64,000 nucleotides of DNA from Aureimonas psammosilenae (GTDB taxonomy: Bacteria; Pseudomonadota; Alphaproteobacteria; Rhizobiales; Rhizobiaceae), in assembly GCF_009176975.1 (NCBI RefSeq), contig NZ_WEZG01000001.1, positions 1 to 64,000 of the forward strand, given 5' to 3'. Position numbers and translations under genes: made by a program. The notes beneath the pieces were generated by a model, which was given only the letters and a program-made list of their open reading frames with translations, was not told the origin of the DNA and searched no databases. Of the stretch, positions 24,594 through 33,294 are shown piece by piece; within the stretch, counting starts at the first letter, position 1, and each line of letters begins with the position of its first letter.

Positions 24594-24877
24594 GATTGCC
24601 CGAGATCCGCAGCGCCTTGCATGTGCTGGCAAGCGGCATCGAGGCGAAGGGCATGACGGCCGAAGCCGGCAAGCTGCGCAGCCTTGCAGACGAAACCAAG
24701 CGTCGGCCGGCTGTGCGTCGCGCTCCAGCCCGATCCATGCCCATGACGCCTGCGATAGAGGATCGCATCCGCGATACGGCCTTGGCGCATCCATCGTGGT
24801 CTATGGAGCGCATCGGCGCATATGTTGGCGTCAGTGGGGGCAGGGTGTCGGAAGTGCTGGCGGGGTTCCGCCAGTGA
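24590..24877 (+). CDS. Small HTH protein ending the element operon
   Basis: A 95-residue protein with a GTG start overlapping the previous stop. The C-terminal 40 residues (RIRDTALAHPSWSMERIGAY followed by VSGGRVSEVL) form a helix-turn-helix. It is the last gene before the attachment region, a place where excisionase-like genes are often found, but no family is certain. Confidence 0.65.
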   Translation: MRLPEIRSALHVLASGIEAKGMTAEAGKLRSLADETKRRPAVRRAPARSMPMTPAIEDRIRDTALAHPSWSMERIGAYVGVSGGRVSEVLAGFRQ

Positions 24878-24911
24878 GTGCCCAGCACATCCGATCCAAC
24901 CGCCTAAGAGT

Positions 24912-24931
24912 TTGTACGCTAACTTGTACGC
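24912..24931 (+). repeat. Two TTGTACGC repeats near the attachment site
   Basis: TTGTACGC occurs at 24912-24919 and again at 24924-24931, about 60-75 bases from the tRNA 3' end. Short direct repeats here could be integrase arm-type sites. This is a guess from position only. Confidence 0.35.
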
Positions 24932-24987
24932 AAGCCCGCTGCGCTCACGAAAATAGTCAACGATTACAACGGACTGGCACCCCTAGA

Positions 24988-25077
24988 TGGCGGAGAGGGC
25001 GGGATTCGAACCCGCGATACGGTTCCCCGTATACACACTTTCCAGGCGTGCGCCTTCGACCACTCGGCCACCTCTCC
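24988..25077 (-). tRNA. tRNA-Ser (anticodon GGA)
   Basis: The minus strand reads GGAGAGGTGGCCGAGTGG at the 5' end and ends in CCTCTCCGCCA, giving a 7-bp acceptor stem with CCA encoded. The anticodon loop CTGGAAA gives GGA, followed by a long variable arm (ACGGGGAACCGT type) as in serine tRNAs, and a GGTTCGAATCC T-loop. Its 3' end faces the element, so it is the likely attachment site. Confidence 0.95.
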
Positions 25078-25355
25078 GTCTTCGTCAGGAAAAGCCGCTC
25101 AGCGCTCCGACGAAAGACACCCCGCGACATGAAAGCCGGCGGGGCGGTCGAGACGGCCTTATAAACGGATCGCTCCGCCGTTCAAGCCGCCAGCGCACGG
25201 TTTTCCCGCCAAATTATCGTCGTGTCGTCGTCGAGGCTTTCCCGATGAGGGCATCGCGGCGCGGTTGTTGCCCTTGGCCGAGCGAAACACCATCTTGGCG
25301 TCAGCCGGAGGTCGATGCCGTCCGGCGTTTCGCGATTCCCAAGACCGGACGGGCG

Positions 25356-25655
25356 ATGCGCTTTCTTTTCAACCTCCTCGGCGGCCTGCTTCTGGCATTC
25401 GCGCTGGTGTTCGCCGTGGCCGACATCGCGCGTAGCATCGCAGATGGCGTGACGCGGTTGACGACGCTCAGCGAAGGGGCGGCGGCGATCGGCCTGCAGC
25501 CTCTCGGCAGTGAAGCGGGCTTGTCCGGCGGCGGGCTCGATCTCGTCGCCACGCTGTCCAGCGGGCCGGCCGCGATCATGCTCGGCCTCCTCGCGCTTTT
25601 GTTTCTGTTCATCGGCCGGCCGCCGCGTCGGCGCGCCGGCCGCCTTGCCCGCTAA
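25356..25655 (+). CDS. Small two-span membrane protein
   Basis: A 99-residue protein with membrane segments at about residues 5-23 ([19 protein letters not shown]) and 73-88 ([13 protein letters not shown]), and a basic tail ([12 protein letters not shown]). The middle is a Gly/Ser-rich loop. Start at ATG 25356; in-frame readings starting further left run through the tRNA and are not real. First chromosomal gene after the element, 23 bases before msrA. Function unknown. Confidence 0.65.
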   Translation: MRFLFNLLGGLLLAFALVFAVADIARSIADGVTRLTTLSEGAAAIGLQPLGSEAGLSGGGLDLVATLSSGPAAIMLGLLALLFLFIGRPPRRRAGRLAR

Positions 25656-25678
25656 AGTCTCGAAGGAAAGATCTGCAC

Positions 25679-26344
25679 ATGAACTTCCTGGACCTCTTCA
25701 CCAAGAAGACGAAGCTCCCCGAAGCCGGTCAAGCGCTTCCCGGCCGGGCCGAGCCCTTGCCCACGGCCGAAACGCATTTCGTCAACGGCCAGTCCCTCAA
25801 AGGACCTTTCCCGGATGGGATGGAAGCGGCCGTGTTCGGTCTCGGGTGCTTCTGGGGCGCCGAGCGCATTTTCTGGAAGGTGCCGGGCGTTCATGTCACC
25901 GCCGTCGGTTACGCCGCCGGCCAAACGCCCAATCCCACCTATCAGGAGGTCTGCACGGGCGGCACCGGGCATAACGAGGTCGTGCTCGTCGTGTTCGATC
26001 CGAAGGTCGTGGACTATGCGACACTCGTGAAGCTCTTCTTCGAAAGCCACGATCCGACGCAAGGCATGCGCCAAGGCAACGATGTCGGCACGCAATACCG
26101 CTCCGGCCTTTATGTCTCGAGCCCCGAGCAGCGCCGCGTGGCCGAAGAGGTGAAGGCCGCCTATGGCGATGCTTTGGCGCAGGCCGGGCATCGCGATGCC
26201 ATCACCACCGAGATCCTCGACGCGCCGGAATTCTTCTACGCCGAGGACTATCACCAGCAGTATCTCGCCAAGAATCCGAACGGCTATTGCGGCATCGGCG
26301 GAACCGGCGTGTCCTGCCCGGTGGGGCTGGCGGCTGCCCACTGA
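25679..26344 (+). CDS. msrA: Peptide-methionine (S)-S-oxide reductase MsrA
   Basis: A 221-residue enzyme that reduces methionine S-sulfoxide in proteins in the cytoplasm. The catalytic GCFWG is at about residues 57-61 in [33 protein letters not shown] and the EDYHQQYL signature are present, and the recycling Cys near the C-terminus is in [15 protein letters not shown]. The N-terminal extension of about 50 residues is usual in long MsrA forms. AAGGAA upstream fits the start. It is followed by a strong hairpin. Confidence 0.97.
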   Translation: MNFLDLFTKKTKLPEAGQALPGRAEPLPTAETHFVNGQSLKGPFPDGMEAAVFGLGCFWGAERIFWKVPGVHVTAVGYAAGQTPNPTYQEVCTGGTGHNEVVLVVFDPKVVDYATLVKLFFESHDPTQGMRQGNDVGTQYRSGLYVSSPEQRRVAEEVKAAYGDALAQAGHRDAITTEILDAPEFFYAEDYHQQYLAKNPNGYCGIGGTGVSCPVGLAAAH

Positions 26345-26389
26345 AGGCGCAGCCTGTGGGTCTGCCAAGAAACTAGGTGAAATCTCGTT

Positions 26390-26420
26390 CCGGCCGTGCA
26401 AATCTCCCCCGCACGGCCGG
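26390..26420. terminator. Hairpin after msrA
   Basis: CCGGCCGTGC (26390-26399) pairs exactly with GCACGGCCGG (26411-26420) across an 11-base loop, 46 bases after the msrA stop. There is no U-run, so it is terminator-like by position and stability only. Confidence 0.5.
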
Positions 26421-26537
26421 GCGTTCCCTGTTGGCTCCGGCTTCCATCAAAGCCGGCGCTTGTTCGCTTTTCCGGGCCTTCCAGGGCTCTTCATGGCGAG
26501 AAGGCGTCGTCCACCGACCATGGGGTCCGACGGCGAC

Positions 26538-27542
26538 ATGAAGAAGCTTTTTCTGGGATTGATGGCGGCAAGCGCCATGGCCGCCGCGTCTGCGGCTTTG
26601 CCGGCGGCGGCCGCCGAAGGCCCGGCGATCATCTACGATCTCGGCGGCAAGTTCGACAAGAGCTTCAACGAGGCTGGCTATAACGGCGCCGAGAAGTGGA
26701 AGAAGGACTCAGGCAGCAGCTACCGCGAGTTCGAGATCCAGAACGATTCGCAGCGCGAACAGGCGCTTCGCCGCTTCGCGCGCGCCGGCGCCTCGCCGGT
26801 GGTCGCCATGAGCTTCTCGGCGGCGAGCGCGGTCGAAAAGGTCGCCAAGGAATTTCCCGACACGAAGTTCGTCATCATCGATTCGGTGGTGGACCTGCCG
26901 AACGTGCGCTCCGTTCTGTTCAGCGAAGAGCAGGGCTCCTATCTCGTGGGCATGCTGGCGGCGCTGAAATCCGAAACCGGCAAGGTCGGTTTCGTCGGCG
27001 GCATGGACATTCCGCTGATCCGCAACTTCGCCTGCGGCTACAAGGGCGGCGCGAAGGCGGCGAAAGCCGACGCGCAGGTCTTCGAGAACATGACCGGCAC
27101 GACGGGCGCGGCCTGGAACGATCCGGTGCGCGGCGGCGAGCTCGCGAAATCCCAGCTCAGCCAAGGCGCGGATGTGATCTACCACGCCGCCGGCGGCACG
27201 GGCATCGGCGTCCTTCAGGCGGCCAACGACGCTGGCAAATACGGCATCGGCGTCGATTCCAACCAGAACGCGCTGCATCCCGGCCATGTCCTGACCTCCA
27301 TGCTGAAGCGCGTCGATGTCGCGGTCTACAAGGCCTTTGACGACGTGGCGAAGAACAACTGGTCGTCCGGCAGCCAAGTGCTCGGCCTGAAGGAAGACGG
27401 CGTCGGCTATGCGGTCGACGACAACAACAAGAGCCTTCTGACGCCGGAAATGACGAAGGCCGTGGAACAGGCCAAGGCCGACATCATCTCCGGCAAGGTC
27501 CAGGTCCACAACTACAATTCGGACGACAACTGCCCGTATTGA
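26538..27542 (+). CDS. BMP-family nucleoside-binding lipoprotein-like protein (ABC importer)
   Basis: A 334-residue periplasmic binding protein. A signal peptide is clear (MKKLFLGLMAASAMAAASAA with AAA cleavage area near 27). The mature protein starts AEGPAIIYDLGGKFDKSFNE, the opening of the BMP/PnrA family of purine nucleoside receptors. Later landmarks are GFVGGMDIPLIRNFACGY and YHAAGGTGIGVLQA. There is no lipobox Cys, so it is soluble. The ATPase and permeases of the same importer follow, so it probably delivers nucleosides. Start at ATG 26538; 26520 is an alternative. Confidence 0.93.
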   Translation: MKKLFLGLMAASAMAAASAALPAAAAEGPAIIYDLGGKFDKSFNEAGYNGAEKWKKDSGSSYREFEIQNDSQREQALRRFARAGASPVVAMSFSAASAVEKVAKEFPDTKFVIIDSVVDLPNVRSVLFSEEQGSYLVGMLAALKSETGKVGFVGGMDIPLIRNFACGYKGGAKAAKADAQVFENMTGTTGAAWNDPVRGGELAKSQLSQGADVIYHAAGGTGIGVLQAANDAGKYGIGVDSNQNALHPGHVLTSMLKRVDVAVYKAFDDVAKNNWSSGSQVLGLKEDGVGYAVDDNNKSLLTPEMTKAVEQAKADIISGKVQVHNYNSDDNCPY

Positions 27543-27553
27543 TCTGGACACCG

Positions 27554-27581
27554 GGAAGCGGCGTCACGGGGCGCCGCTTCC
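27554..27581. terminator. Bidirectional hairpin between binding protein and slyX
   Basis: GGAAGCGGCG (27554-27563) pairs with CGCCGCTTCC (27572-27581) across an eight-base loop. It separates two convergent genes (stops at 27542 and 27582) and may serve both. Confidence 0.6.
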
Positions 27582-27782
27582 TCAGTAATGCGGCGGCCGG
27601 GTGATCTCGGGCGCCGGCAGCGCATCTTCCACGGACTGGAAGCGCTCGCCTAAGTGACGCAGCGCCCGCATCAGGTCATCGATCACGAGGCCCTGCCGGC
27701 GAAGCTCGTCCGACATCTCCTCCAGCGCCAGGGCCTGATAGCTCAGCGTTTCCTCCAGGTGGCGGATGCGCGGATCGTCCAT
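27582..27782 (-). CDS. slyX: SlyX-family protein
   Basis: A 66-residue protein, start at ATG 27782 (longer in-frame starts add an unrelated N-terminus). It is a short coiled coil, RHLEETLSYQALALEEMSDE then LRRQGLVIDDLMRALRHLGE, ending in the family tail PPHY. SlyX is widespread, but its molecular role is not established. It lies inside the nucleoside uptake region on the opposite strand. Confidence 0.88.
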   Translation of the reverse strand: MDDPRIRHLEETLSYQALALEEMSDELRRQGLVIDDLMRALRHLGERFQSVEDALPAPEITRPPHY

Positions 27783-27904
27783 GGGCTCTTGAATCCTCTT
27801 GGATAAAGCGGAAGGTTGGCGGCAGCTACCCGGCTCGCCGCTGGCTTTCGGCCAAGAGCATGGATAGGCTCCGCTCAAGCAAGAGAAATATCGCGCAGGA
27901 ACGC

Positions 27905-29434
27905 ATGGCGGCGATCGAACTGATCGGCATCGACAAGAGCTTCGGGGCGGTTCACGCCAATCGCGACATCAACCTTTCCGTCGAGAAGGGCGCGATCCAC
28001 GGCATCGTCGGCGAGAACGGCGCCGGCAAGTCGACCCTCATGTCGATCATCTACGGCTTCTACCAAGCCGATCGCGGCGAAATCCGCGTCGATGGGCGAA
28101 AGGTGGACATCGTCGATACCAACGCGGCCATCGCGGCCGGCATCGGCATGGTGCACCAGCATTTCATGCTGGTGGAGAACTTCACCGTGGTCGAGAACGT
28201 GATGCTCGGGGCCGAGCAGTCGCCGCTTCTCAAGAAGGGCATCGGCCGGGTGCGCGCCGAGTTGAAGCGGCTGGAGCGCGAATACGGCCTCGACGTCGAT
28301 CCGGACGCGGTGGTGGGCGATCTCGCCGTCGGCCTCCAGCAGCGCGTGGAAATCCTCAAAAGCCTTTATCGCGGCGCCGAGATTCTTATCCTCGACGAGC
28401 CGACGGGCGTTCTGACCCCGGCGGAAGCCGACCAGCTCTTCGCGGTTCTCAGGGGCCTGCGCGACCAGGGCAAGACGGTGATCCTGATCACCCACAAGCT
28501 GCGCGAGATCAAGGCGATCACCGACACGGTCTCGGTGATGCGGCGCGGCGAGATCGTGGCGACGCGAAAAACCGCCGAGACTTCCGTCGGCGAACTCGCC
28601 GAACTGATGGTCGGCCGGCGCGTGGCGCTCACCGTCGACAAGCAGCCGGCGGCGCCGAAGGATGTCGGCCTGTCGGTGCGCGGTCTCACCGTTCGCGACG
28701 GGCGGGGCGTCAGGATGGTGGACGACGTGTCCTTCGAGGTGCGCGCCGGCGAAATCGTCGGCATCGCGGGCGTCGCGGGCAACGGCCAGTCCGAGCTTCT
28801 GGAAGCGCTCGCCGGCATCCGCCGCGCGGAAAGCGGCACGGTCGAACTTAGCGGGCAGGCGCTCGACGCGGCCAGCGCGACCGATCCGGCGGAACTCCGG
28901 CGGCGCGGCCTCGCCCATGTGCCGGAGGACCGGCACCATATGGGCCTCGTTTTGCCGTTCGAAGCCTGCGAGAACGCCGTTCTCGGTTATCATCGCGATC
29001 CGAAGTTCAAGAACGGCATCGGCCTTCTCGATCTTTCCGCCATGCGCCGGGAAGCCGCCAAGCGGATCGCCGCCTTTGATGTCCGCCCGCCGGACGCCAG
29101 GGCCCGGACCGCGAACTTTTCCGGCGGTAACCAGCAGAAGCTGGTGCTGGCGCGCGAAATGGAGCGCGACCCCCGCGTTCTCCTGATCGGCCAGCCGACC
29201 CGCGGCGTCGATGTCGGCGCGATCGAGTTCATCCACAAGCGCATCGTGGAAATGCGGGATGGGGGCCGCGCGATCCTCCTCGTCTCGGTGGAACTCGACG
29301 AGATCCGCGCTCTGTCCGACCGTATCCTCGTGATGTTCGCCGGCCGCATCGTCGGCGAGCGAGGGCCGGGCGCGAGCGAAGGCGAACTCGGCCTTCTGAT
29401 GGCGGGCGTCGAACAGAACGAGGCGGCGGAATGA
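27905..29434 (+). CDS. Nucleoside ABC importer ATPase (two fused ABC domains)
   Basis: A 509-residue ATPase with ATG 27905 (AGGA five bases upstream). The first domain has Walker A GENGAGKS (about residues 35-42), a signature-like VGLQQRVEILK and ILDEPTG. The second has a degenerate P-loop (GVAGNGQSE) and the signature SGGNQQKLVLARE. This is the pattern of the sugar/nucleoside (RbsA/YufO-like) subfamily. It powers uptake for the flanking binding protein and permeases. Its stop overlaps the next start (ATGA), but the next gene is a GIY-YIG protein rather than the permease. Confidence 0.95.
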   Translation: MAAIELIGIDKSFGAVHANRDINLSVEKGAIHGIVGENGAGKSTLMSIIYGFYQADRGEIRVDGRKVDIVDTNAAIAAGIGMVHQHFMLVENFTVVENVMLGAEQSPLLKKGIGRVRAELKRLEREYGLDVDPDAVVGDLAVGLQQRVEILKSLYRGAEILILDEPTGVLTPAEADQLFAVLRGLRDQGKTVILITHKLREIKAITDTVSVMRRGEIVATRKTAETSVGELAELMVGRRVALTVDKQPAAPKDVGLSVRGLTVRDGRGVRMVDDVSFEVRAGEIVGIAGVAGNGQSELLEALAGIRRAESGTVELSGQALDAASATDPAELRRRGLAHVPEDRHHMGLVLPFEACENAVLGYHRDPKFKNGIGLLDLSAMRREAAKRIAAFDVRPPDARARTANFSGGNQQKLVLAREMERDPRVLLIGQPTRGVDVGAIEFIHKRIVEMRDGGRAILLVSVELDEIRALSDRILVMFAGRIVGERGPGASEGELGLLMAGVEQNEAAE

Positions 29435-30351
29435 GCATGTTGGCTCGTTCCGTCCGGCTCTTCCTCGTCGACGGATCTGCGGGTGGTATCATGACTGCCG
29501 AGGTCGTTAATTGGACCGGGCATCTTCTCGTCGCTCCGCGGGCTAAACTGGCTGAAGTTTTGAACAGGCCTGAGTCTTCGAAAACAGGCGTCTATTTCCT
29601 GTTCTCTGAGCTTGTTGAATTTGGCGGACGAAGGCCGGTCTATATCGGTGAGAGTGATAACGTCGGGCGTCGAATCCTCCAACATTCCAAGAATGCAGAA
29701 CGGGATTTTGAGCGATTCTGCATCGTTACGAGCAAGGATCTAAATCTTACCAAGGCCCATGCTCGTTACCTTGAGAACAGGTTGACCCTCCTTGCTCGCA
29801 ACTCCGGTCGTGCTGAGGCTCTCAATGCGATCGAACCAGCGATCGGCGTGTTACCGGAGTCTGACGTCGCAGATATGGAGTATTTCATTGAACAGGTTCG
29901 CCTTGTGCTGCCTGTTCTTGGCTATGATGTCCTAAAGGAGCCATTCATACCGCCAGCCAATCTCGGTGCCGAGGTCACTACCGAAGCAGAAACCCACTTT
30001 GACCTTGTTCCCTTGAAGCTTCGGCCGAGCCGCAATGGTCTTTTAGCAAGAGCAATAGAGCGCGATGGCGAAGTCATCGTTCTGAAAGGTTCGTTGGCCG
30101 AGGCAAACCCTAATTTTACTGGCACCAACCAGTACCAGGCGTTGAGAGAGAGGCTCCTGACGGAAAAAGCACTCGTTCCATCCGAGGATGGGGCGTTTCT
30201 ATGTTTCGCATCCGACACGGTTTTTTCGAGCCCAAGCGCTGCCGCAGCCGTCATCTATGGCCGAGCCGCCAACGGCCGTACTTCCTGGGATCTGGTGGAT
30301 AGAAACATGACGTTGAAAGAATTTCAGAACCAAAGGGTCGCAGCGGAATGA
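29431..30351 (+). CDS. GIY-YIG nuclease-family protein with DUF4357 domain
   Basis: A 306-residue protein (ATG 29431, coupled by ATGA; an internal ATG at 29491 is equally near the domain start). A GIY-YIG core is seen as TGVYFLFSE with RRPVYIGESDNVGRRILQH (about residues 52-86), then a helical stretch. The C-terminal DUF4357 domain is FLCFASDTVFSSPSAAAAVI followed by GRTSWDL. Such proteins are linked to DNA cleavage or restriction-type roles. GC is visibly lower than in both neighbours, and the gene interrupts the nucleoside ABC operon. GCGGAATGA occurs at both junctions (29426 and 30343). Confidence 0.85.
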   Translation: MSMLARSVRLFLVDGSAGGIMTAEVVNWTGHLLVAPRAKLAEVLNRPESSKTGVYFLFSELVEFGGRRPVYIGESDNVGRRILQHSKNAERDFERFCIVTSKDLNLTKAHARYLENRLTLLARNSGRAEALNAIEPAIGVLPESDVADMEYFIEQVRLVLPVLGYDVLKEPFIPPANLGAEVTTEAETHFDLVPLKLRPSRNGLLARAIERDGEVIVLKGSLAEANPNFTGTNQYQALRERLLTEKALVPSEDGAFLCFASDTVFSSPSAAAAVIYGRAANGRTSWDLVDRNMTLKEFQNQRVAAE

Positions 30352-30794
30352 AGGATGCTCGCATCACGCTGGTGACGCTCGGCGTTGCCGATCTCAATCG
30401 TTCGGCGCTGTTCTACGAGGCGCTCGGCTGGCAGCGGACGGGGGCCGGCAACGAAAGCGTCGTCTTCATGCAAGGCGAGGGGATCGTGCTCTCGCTTTTC
30501 GGCACGGCTTCGCTCGCCGCCGATGCCGGTCTTGCCTTGGAAGAACCGCTTCCCCGCTTTCGAGGCATCACGCTCGCGGTCAATCTTGCCGACGAGGCTG
30601 CGACGGATCGGCTCTACGGGGCGGCGGTTGCCGCCGGCGGAGCCGGCGTGAAGGCGCCGCACAAGGTCTTCTGGGGCGGGTATTCCGGCTATTTCGCCGA
30701 TCCCGACGGCCATCTCTGGGAAGTCGCCCACAATCCGTTCTTCGCGATGGACGAGCGCGGGCATCTCGATCTGAGCGGGGAGCATCAGGCTTGA
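30348..30794 (+). CDS. VOC-family (glyoxalase/dioxygenase superfamily) protein
   Basis: A 148-residue protein with the VOC layout: ITLVTLGVADLNRSALFYEA at the start, a central loop, then GYSGYFADPDGHLWEVAHNP at the end, with the metal-binding Glu in WEVAHN. Substrate unknown; the family includes glyoxalases and resistance proteins. It overlaps the GIY-YIG gene by ATGA and the next gene by TTGA, so it is co-translated with the transporter operon. Confidence 0.85.
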   Translation: MKDARITLVTLGVADLNRSALFYEALGWQRTGAGNESVVFMQGEGIVLSLFGTASLAADAGLALEEPLPRFRGITLAVNLADEAATDRLYGAAVAAGGAGVKAPHKVFWGGYSGYFADPDGHLWEVAHNPFFAMDERGHLDLSGEHQA

Positions 30795-31927
30795 GCCGCC
30801 CTTATGCCAAACTGCCGCCGGTGGTGGACTACGTGGTCCTGCCGCTGGTCAATCTCGTGGTCGCCTTTCTTGTCGCCGGCATCGTCGTCCTGATCGTCGG
30901 CGAAAGCCCGGTGGAAGCCGCTAGACTGATGATCCAGGGTGCCTTCGGCTATGGCGAAGGCATCGGCTTCACCTTCTACTACGCCACGAACTTCATCTTC
31001 ACGGGGCTCGCCGTCGCGGTCGCCTTCCATGGCGGGCTCTTCAATATCGGCGGGGAGGGCCAAGCCTATCTCGGGGGCCTCGGCGTCGCGGCGGTGGCGC
31101 TCGCCTTCCAGAACGTCCTGCCCTGGTGGCTGAACCTGCCGCTCGCGATCATCGCGAGCTTCGTCTGCGGCGCGCTCTGGGCGCTCGTTCCCGCCATCCT
31201 CCAGGCCAAGCGCGGCAGCCATATCGTGATCACCACGATCATGTTCAATTTCATCGCCGCCAGCCTCATGGTGTATCTCCTCGTCGGCCCGTTGAAGGCG
31301 CCGGGGCAGATGGCGCCCGAAACCGTGACCTTTGGCGAGGGCGCGCAATTGCCCAAACTCACCGGGCTCTTCGAACTCTTCGGCTCCGATCTCGGCGGCG
31401 CGCCCTTGAACGTCGCCTTCATCGTCTCGCTTTTCGCCGCCGTCGCGGTGTGGCTCCTGATCTGGCGCACACGTCTTGGCTACGAAATCCGCACGCTCGG
31501 CCATTCGCCGAAAGCCGCACGTTATGCCGGCATGTCGGAGACGAGGCTGATCGTCGTTGCCATGATGATCTCCGGCGGTCTCGCCGGCCTGATGGCGCTG
31601 AACCCGGTGATGGGCGATCAGGCGCGCGTCCAGATCGAGTTTCCGGCGGGGGCCGGCTTCGTCGGCATCGCCGTCGCGCTCATGGGGCGCGGCCATCCGC
31701 TCGGCATCGTGCCGGCGGCGATCCTTTTCGGCGTCCTCTACCAGGGCGGCGCGGAACTCGCCTTCGACATGCCGGCGATCAGCCGAGACATGATCGTCAT
31801 CATTCAGGGCCTCGTGATCCTGTTCGCCGGCGCGCTCGAAAACATGCTGCGGCCGGGCGTATCCTCGGTCTTCGGCTGGATTCGCCTGCGACCCGCAAGG
31901 GGTACGCCGGCGGAGGGCCAAGCCTGA
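30791..31927 (+). CDS. Nucleoside ABC importer permease 1
   Basis: A 378-residue inner-membrane protein with a TTG start overlapping the VOC stop. It has about eight to ten membrane segments, the BPD_transp_2 feature FHGGLFNIGGEGQAYLGGLG and the loop YEIRTLGHSPKAARYAGMS that couples to the ATPase. This is the YufP type of the BMP nucleoside importer. It overlaps the next permease by TGATG. Confidence 0.93.
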   Translation: MSRPYAKLPPVVDYVVLPLVNLVVAFLVAGIVVLIVGESPVEAARLMIQGAFGYGEGIGFTFYYATNFIFTGLAVAVAFHGGLFNIGGEGQAYLGGLGVAAVALAFQNVLPWWLNLPLAIIASFVCGALWALVPAILQAKRGSHIVITTIMFNFIAASLMVYLLVGPLKAPGQMAPETVTFGEGAQLPKLTGLFELFGSDLGGAPLNVAFIVSLFAAVAVWLLIWRTRLGYEIRTLGHSPKAARYAGMSETRLIVVAMMISGGLAGLMALNPVMGDQARVQIEFPAGAGFVGIAVALMGRGHPLGIVPAAILFGVLYQGGAELAFDMPAISRDMIVIIQGLVILFAGALENMLRPGVSSVFGWIRLRPARGTPAEGQA

Positions 31928-32895
31928 TGGATCTCGGCTTTGCCATCGACGTCGTCGACTCGGCCATCCGCCTGTCGACGCCGCTCATCCTCGCCGCGCT
32001 CGCCGGGCTTTATTCCGAGCGCGCCGGCGTCTTCGACATCGGCCTCGAAGGCAAGATGCTGGTCGCCGCCTTCTTCGCGGCGGTGGGCGCGGCTGCAACC
32101 GGCTCGGCCTGGGCCGGACTGTTTCTCGGCGTCGCGGCCGCGCTCGTCTTCGCGCTGATCCACGGCCTTGCCTCCATCACCTATCGCGGCAACCAGATCG
32201 TGTCGGGCGTGGCGCTGAACTTCGTCGCCGCCGGCCTCACCGTGCTTCTCGGCCAGAACTGGTACGGGGAAGGCGGGCGCACGCCGAACCTTTCCGGATC
32301 GGCCCGGTTCGCCGACATCACGCTGCCGGGCGCGGAAGCCTTGCGCGGCGTGCCGGTGCTCGGCCCGATCTACGCCAACGTGATCTCAGGCCAGAACATC
32401 CTCGTCTACCTCGCCTTTCTGGCCGTGCCGCTGACATGGTGGGTGCTGTTCCGCACCCGCTTCGGCCTTCGCCTTCGCGCCGTCGGCGAGAACCCGGCCG
32501 CCGTGGATACGGCCGGCATCTCGGTGGTCTGGCTGCGCTACCGCGCGGTTCTCATCTGCGGGCTTCTGACGGGCATCGCGGGCGCTTATCTGTCCACCGC
32601 GCAGGCGGCGAGCTTCAACCGCGACATGACGGCAGGCCAGGGCTATATCGCGCTGGCCGCGCTGATCTTCGCCAACTGGCGGCCGGTGCGGGTTCTCTTC
32701 GCCTGCCTCCTGTTCGGCTTCCTGAACGCCGCCTCCATCCGCATCCAAGGCGTGCCCCTGCCGCTCGTCGGCCAGATTCCTGTCCAGGCGGTGCAGGCGC
32801 TGCCCTATATCCTCACCGTGATCCTCTTGGCCGGCTTCGTCGGCAAGCCGTCGCCGCCGAAAGCCGGCGGCGTGCCCTATGTGAAGGAGCGGTGA
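31927..32895 (+). CDS. Nucleoside ABC importer permease 2
   Basis: A 322-residue membrane protein of the YufQ type. It has an early ALAGLYSERAGVFDIGLEGK loop and the coupling loop LRLRAVGENPAAVDTAGISV. About eight membrane segments follow. It forms the translocation pore with permease 1. Start ATG at 31927 shares a base with the previous stop; the stop overlaps cdd. Confidence 0.93.
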   Translation: MDLGFAIDVVDSAIRLSTPLILAALAGLYSERAGVFDIGLEGKMLVAAFFAAVGAAATGSAWAGLFLGVAAALVFALIHGLASITYRGNQIVSGVALNFVAAGLTVLLGQNWYGEGGRTPNLSGSARFADITLPGAEALRGVPVLGPIYANVISGQNILVYLAFLAVPLTWWVLFRTRFGLRLRAVGENPAAVDTAGISVVWLRYRAVLICGLLTGIAGAYLSTAQAASFNRDMTAGQGYIALAALIFANWRPVRVLFACLLFGFLNAASIRIQGVPLPLVGQIPVQAVQALPYILTVILLAGFVGKPSPPKAGGVPYVKER

Positions 32896-33284
32896 TGGAC
32901 GAGCTTTTCGAGGCGGCGCGCGCCGCCATGGCCCACGCCCACGCGCCCTATTCGCGCTTTCCGGTGGGCGCGGCGATCCGCGACGAGACGGGCCGGGTCC
33001 ATACTGGCGCCAATATCGAGGTCGTCAGCTTTCCCGAGGGCTGGTGTGCCGAAACCACCGCCATCGGCCACATGGTCATGGGTGGCGGCAGGCGCATCGC
33101 GGAAATCGCGGTGATCGCGGAGAAGATGGCGCTTTGCACCCCTTGCGGCGGTTGTCGCCAGCGCATCGCCGAATTCGCCAAAGCCGACACGAAGATTCAT
33201 TTGTGCGACGAAACGGGCGTGAAGCTCACGATGACCATGGCCGAGCTTCTGCCGCGCGCCTTCGAGGCGGAAGGCTTCGATTGA
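32895..33284 (+). CDS. cdd: Cytidine deaminase
   Basis: A 129-residue enzyme converting cytidine and deoxycytidine to uridine forms. The zinc site is complete: Cys and Glu in WCAETTAIGHM and PCGGCRQRIAEF. The substrate-binding N-terminus is APYSRFPVGAAI. Length fits the tetrameric short type. Start ATG 32895 overlaps the permease stop (TGATG), so deamination is coupled to uptake. An upstream in-frame extension is a shadow of the permease. Confidence 0.95.
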   Translation: MDELFEAARAAMAHAHAPYSRFPVGAAIRDETGRVHTGANIEVVSFPEGWCAETTAIGHMVMGGGRRIAEIAVIAEKMALCTPCGGCRQRIAEFAKADTKIHLCDETGVKLTMTMAELLPRAFEAEGFD

Positions 33285-33294
33285 GGAGGGGCCG

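Larger units (their letters stand above)
1..24987. mobile_element. Integrated phage/satellite-like element (left end outside window)
   Basis: The segment runs from a P4-type integrase gene cut by the window edge to the 3' end of a tRNA-Ser gene. In between are an AlpA-type regulator, a DUF3987 primase/helicase-like protein, virion-like proteins, a small-terminase-like protein, XRE repressors and several cargo genes. No portal, major capsid, large terminase, tail or recombination gene was recognised, so a phage satellite or a decayed prophage fits better than an intact phage. The right boundary is inferred from the tRNA, whose 3' end points into the element. The left attachment site is not in the window. 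Two fused elements are an alternative, with a P4-like part to about 5.1 kb and a phage-like part after it. Confidence 0.75.
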
